Part shown: positions 33,390 to 33,846 of the stretch, one piece after another
Numbering within the stretch: the stretch's first letter is position 1
How the letters are laid out: every line of letters starts with the position of its first letter
NCBI GenBank assembly: GCA_002288455.1
Contig: NEUS01000037.1
Span: forward strand, 1 to 33,846
Direction: 5' to 3'
Length of the DNA stretch: 33,846 nucleotides
Source of the DNA: Opitutia bacterium Tous-C1TDCM
GTDB taxonomy: Bacteria > Verrucomicrobiota > Verrucomicrobiia > Opitutales > Opitutaceae
Notes under the pieces: generated by a model
Databases searched by the model: none
Seen by the model: the letters and a program-made list of their open reading frames with translations, nothing else
What the model was told of the DNA's origin: nothing
Program-made: the position numbers and the translations under genes

Positions 33390-33846
33390 TCAGCGCCGGA
33401 GTTTGACGTCCATCCAGACGGCGAGCGTGAGGACGGCGCCGCGGGCGATGAACTTGGCCTCGGGGGAAACGGCGAGGAGCGTCATGCCGTTGAGCAACGC
33501 AGTCATGATGAGCGCGCCGAAGATCACGCCGCCGACGGTGCCGCGGCCACCGCGCAGGGCGGTGCCGCCGATGACGCAGGCGGCGATGGCGTCGAGTTCC
33601 ATCAAGTCGCCGACGGTGGTGGTCGAAGAGCCGGAGTAGGCCGTCGTCATGAAGCCGGTGAGCGCGACGGTGACGCCCATGAGCGCGTAGGCGCCGACGA
33701 GGACGCGGGAAACGGCGATGCCCGAGAGGGCGGCGGCTTCCTCGTTGCCGCCGATGGCGTAGAGGTAGCGGCCGAACGGCGTGTGCCGGGTGAGGAACCA
33801 GACGCCGCCCGCGGTCGCGGCGAGAATCACGAGCGAGAGCGGCACG
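33390..33846 (-). CDS. XylH/RbsC-type sugar ABC permease, C-terminal part
   Basis: The C-terminal 152 residues of an inner-membrane sugar permease are visible; the N-terminus lies beyond the right edge. The segment has four or five helices. It carries TPFGRYLYAIGGNEEAAALS and LDAIAACVIGGTALRGGRGT, the coupling and helix regions of the BPD_transp_2 family. The ending MDVKLRR and the wording NGMTLL followed by LTLAVWMDV are closest to XylH (D-xylose) among the permeases I know. The matching ATPase and binding protein are presumably further right. Substrate is inferred only. Confidence 0.82.
   Translation of the reverse strand, partial: VPLSLVILAATAGGVWFLTRHTPFGRYLYAIGGNEEAAALSGIAVSRVLVGAYALMGVTVALTGFMTTAYSGSSTTTVGDLMELDAIAACVIGGTALRGGRGTVGGVIFGALIMTALLNGMTLLAVSPEAKFIARGAVLTLAVWMDVKLRR

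Overview
The window is GC-rich chromosomal DNA with tightly packed genes, short intergenic gaps and several 4-base ATGA stop/start overlaps. No rRNA, tRNA, CRISPR array or insertion sequence was recognised, so taxonomy rests on gene content and style. A MacAB-like exporter with two separate permease genes, an nfeD-nfeD-floA operon, a DUF4199 protein, pyrimidine-rich leaders with few Shine-Dalgarno sites and heptanucleotide intergenic arrays together look most like a Verrucomicrobiota of the Opitutaceae type. This placement is inference.

Layout. (1) 1-2400: edge of an unknown gene, a bile acid:sodium symporter family transporter (-), and a secreted protein with Ig-like (SbsA/Big_5) repeats (+). 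(2) 2877-7677 (+): an adaptor, ABC ATPase and two MacB/FtsX permeases forming an exporter operon. (3) 7864-13155 (-): an unusual long nucleoside monophosphate kinase, a double-domain U32 peptidase-family protein and an MFS transporter. (4) 13232-14485: an OxyR-like LysR regulator lacking the OxyR redox cysteines, diverging from a 60-residue membrane protein that has its own promoter and a strong terminator. (5) 14595-16619 (+): ECF sigma factor, single-span membrane protein (putative anti-sigma) and periplasmic PDZ protein. (6) 16628-21596 (-): DUF4199, AIM24, a small membrane protein, an NPP-type phosphodiesterase, a small Smr protein, TatA and an aldose epimerase-like protein; tatA, smr and the phosphodiesterase are tightly coupled. 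(7) 21745-25369 (+): long NfeD, short NfeD, FloA flotillin and a coiled-coil membrane protein, a membrane-microdomain operon. (8) 25410-28832 (-): FtsK then RodZ-like, for chromosome segregation and cell shape. (9) 28940-33371 (+): class I mannose-6-phosphate isomerase, GrpE, DnaJ and a class-C beta-lactamase-type serine hydrolase. (10) 33390 to the end (-): a XylH/RbsC-type sugar permease cut by the edge.

The most unusual signal is not a gene. Six intergenic loci carry arrays of degenerate 7-base units. The word differs from array to array (ACTTTCA, CCAAAAC, GAACTCC, CGGAAAC, ATTGCGG, GGACCAAA, GTTGAGA) but the period of 7 is kept. At three loci the arrays form inverted arms around a 31-66 base core. 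At two loci a GC hairpin lies over a stop codon next to the array. They resemble the heptanucleotide STRR repeats of filamentous cyanobacteria in form and look like a repeat family or mobile/structural element.
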